Shown piece by piece: positions 63,931 to 64,000 of a stretch of DNA of 64,000 bases. Numbering within the stretch: position 1 is the first letter of the stretch; every line of letters starts with the position of its first letter. Source of the stretch: Bacteroidaceae bacterium. GTDB lineage: Bacteria; Bacteroidota; Bacteroidia; Bacteroidales; Bacteroidaceae. The DNA lies in the NCBI GenBank assembly GCA_024401215.1, contig JAKSLL010000007.1, positions 1-64,000 of the forward strand. The letters are read 5' to 3'. Both the position numbers and the translations under genes were made by a program. The notes beneath the pieces were generated by a model, which had not been told where the DNA came from, did no database searches, and was given only the letters and a program-made list of their open reading frames with translations.

Positions 63931-64000
63931 ATGAACAAAATTGACAAAGCACTAAAGATTGCCATCGAGGCTCATGCAGGGCAGACAGACAGAGACGGTG
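63931..64000 (+). CDS. HD-domain (RelA/SpoT hydrolase-like) protein, 5' end only
   Basis: The frame opens at ATG 63931 and runs off the window after 23 codons: MNKIDKALKIAIEAHAGQTD. This is the typical start of HD-domain nucleotide phosphohydrolases related to the ppGpp hydrolase half of SpoT (A..AH.GQ..DG). Only the N-terminus is visible, so the subtype cannot be named. Confidence 0.65.
   Translation, partial: MNKIDKALKIAIEAHAGQTDRDG

Overview
The window looks like a chromosomal segment of a Bacteroidales bacterium, most likely Prevotella/Segatella-like. Evidence: nearly every operon starts at a TAnnTTTG -7 box, mostly without Shine-Dalgarno sequences; there is a hybrid two-component system, a BtuG/BtuH-like surface vitamin B12 locus, Bacteroidetes-type OmpA proteins, and a PurF paralogue starting MGGFFG. 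No rRNA or tRNA gene was recognised. The species call is inference.

Region 1 (1-24 kb) is mostly core genome. It holds an N-degron operon (clpS-clpA-aat), manA with a CE1-type esterase, a dihydrouridine synthase, a hybrid sensor/regulator that lacks its ATPase domain, a nucleosidase, asnB, a DMT transporter, a DUF3109 protein, a lone receiver protein, a lipoprotein, a fused SpmA/SpmB protein, a bile-acid:Na+ symporter-type protein and a secreted GH30-like multidomain protein.

Region 2 (24-37.7 kb) is accessory DNA. An internally deleted IS1634-like element abuts the wreck of an ADP-ribosylglycohydrolase gene. That gene is split by a ~4.3 kb element whose recognisable cargo is an HK97-type prohead protease and a major capsid protein, plus small DNA-binding-like proteins, with no integrase, terminase or portal. 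Upstream lies an operon of an EVE-like protein, a PD-(D/E)XK protein, a NUDIX gene with one in-frame stop, and AbiH. Three promoters here share the palindrome TCCCATGATTTGGGA at identical spacing, which suggests one regulon. A coupled three-gene micro-operon and a broken IS66 follow.

Region 3 (37.7-52 kb) has the PurF-like protein, a PARIS-like AAA ATPase/DUF4435 pair, a cobalamin-uptake-like operon (BtuH-like, BtuG-like, TonB receptor, BtuF-like, BtuC-like; no ATPase gene in the locus), ribF, and two ompA-family paralogues.

Region 4 (52-60 kb) is the most unusual. A WYL-domain regulator is followed by an 811-aa protein that appears to fuse degenerate type I methylase and specificity-subunit-like regions to a soluble histidine-kinase core, then an overlapping receiver-domain protein, then a Pif1-like helicase with a TPR-like tail. 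The kinase and helicase genes share a ~90 bp upstream block with a GGTTCC-N9-GGAACC-type inverted repeat. This looks like a co-regulated sensing or defence module.

Region 5 (60-64 kb) is core again: tyrS, hisS, a DUF695-like secreted protein and the start of an HD-domain protein.

Three ~90-100 bp TGTTACA-rich palindromic repeats and several TAAGTAGGT-ended repeats are scattered between genes.
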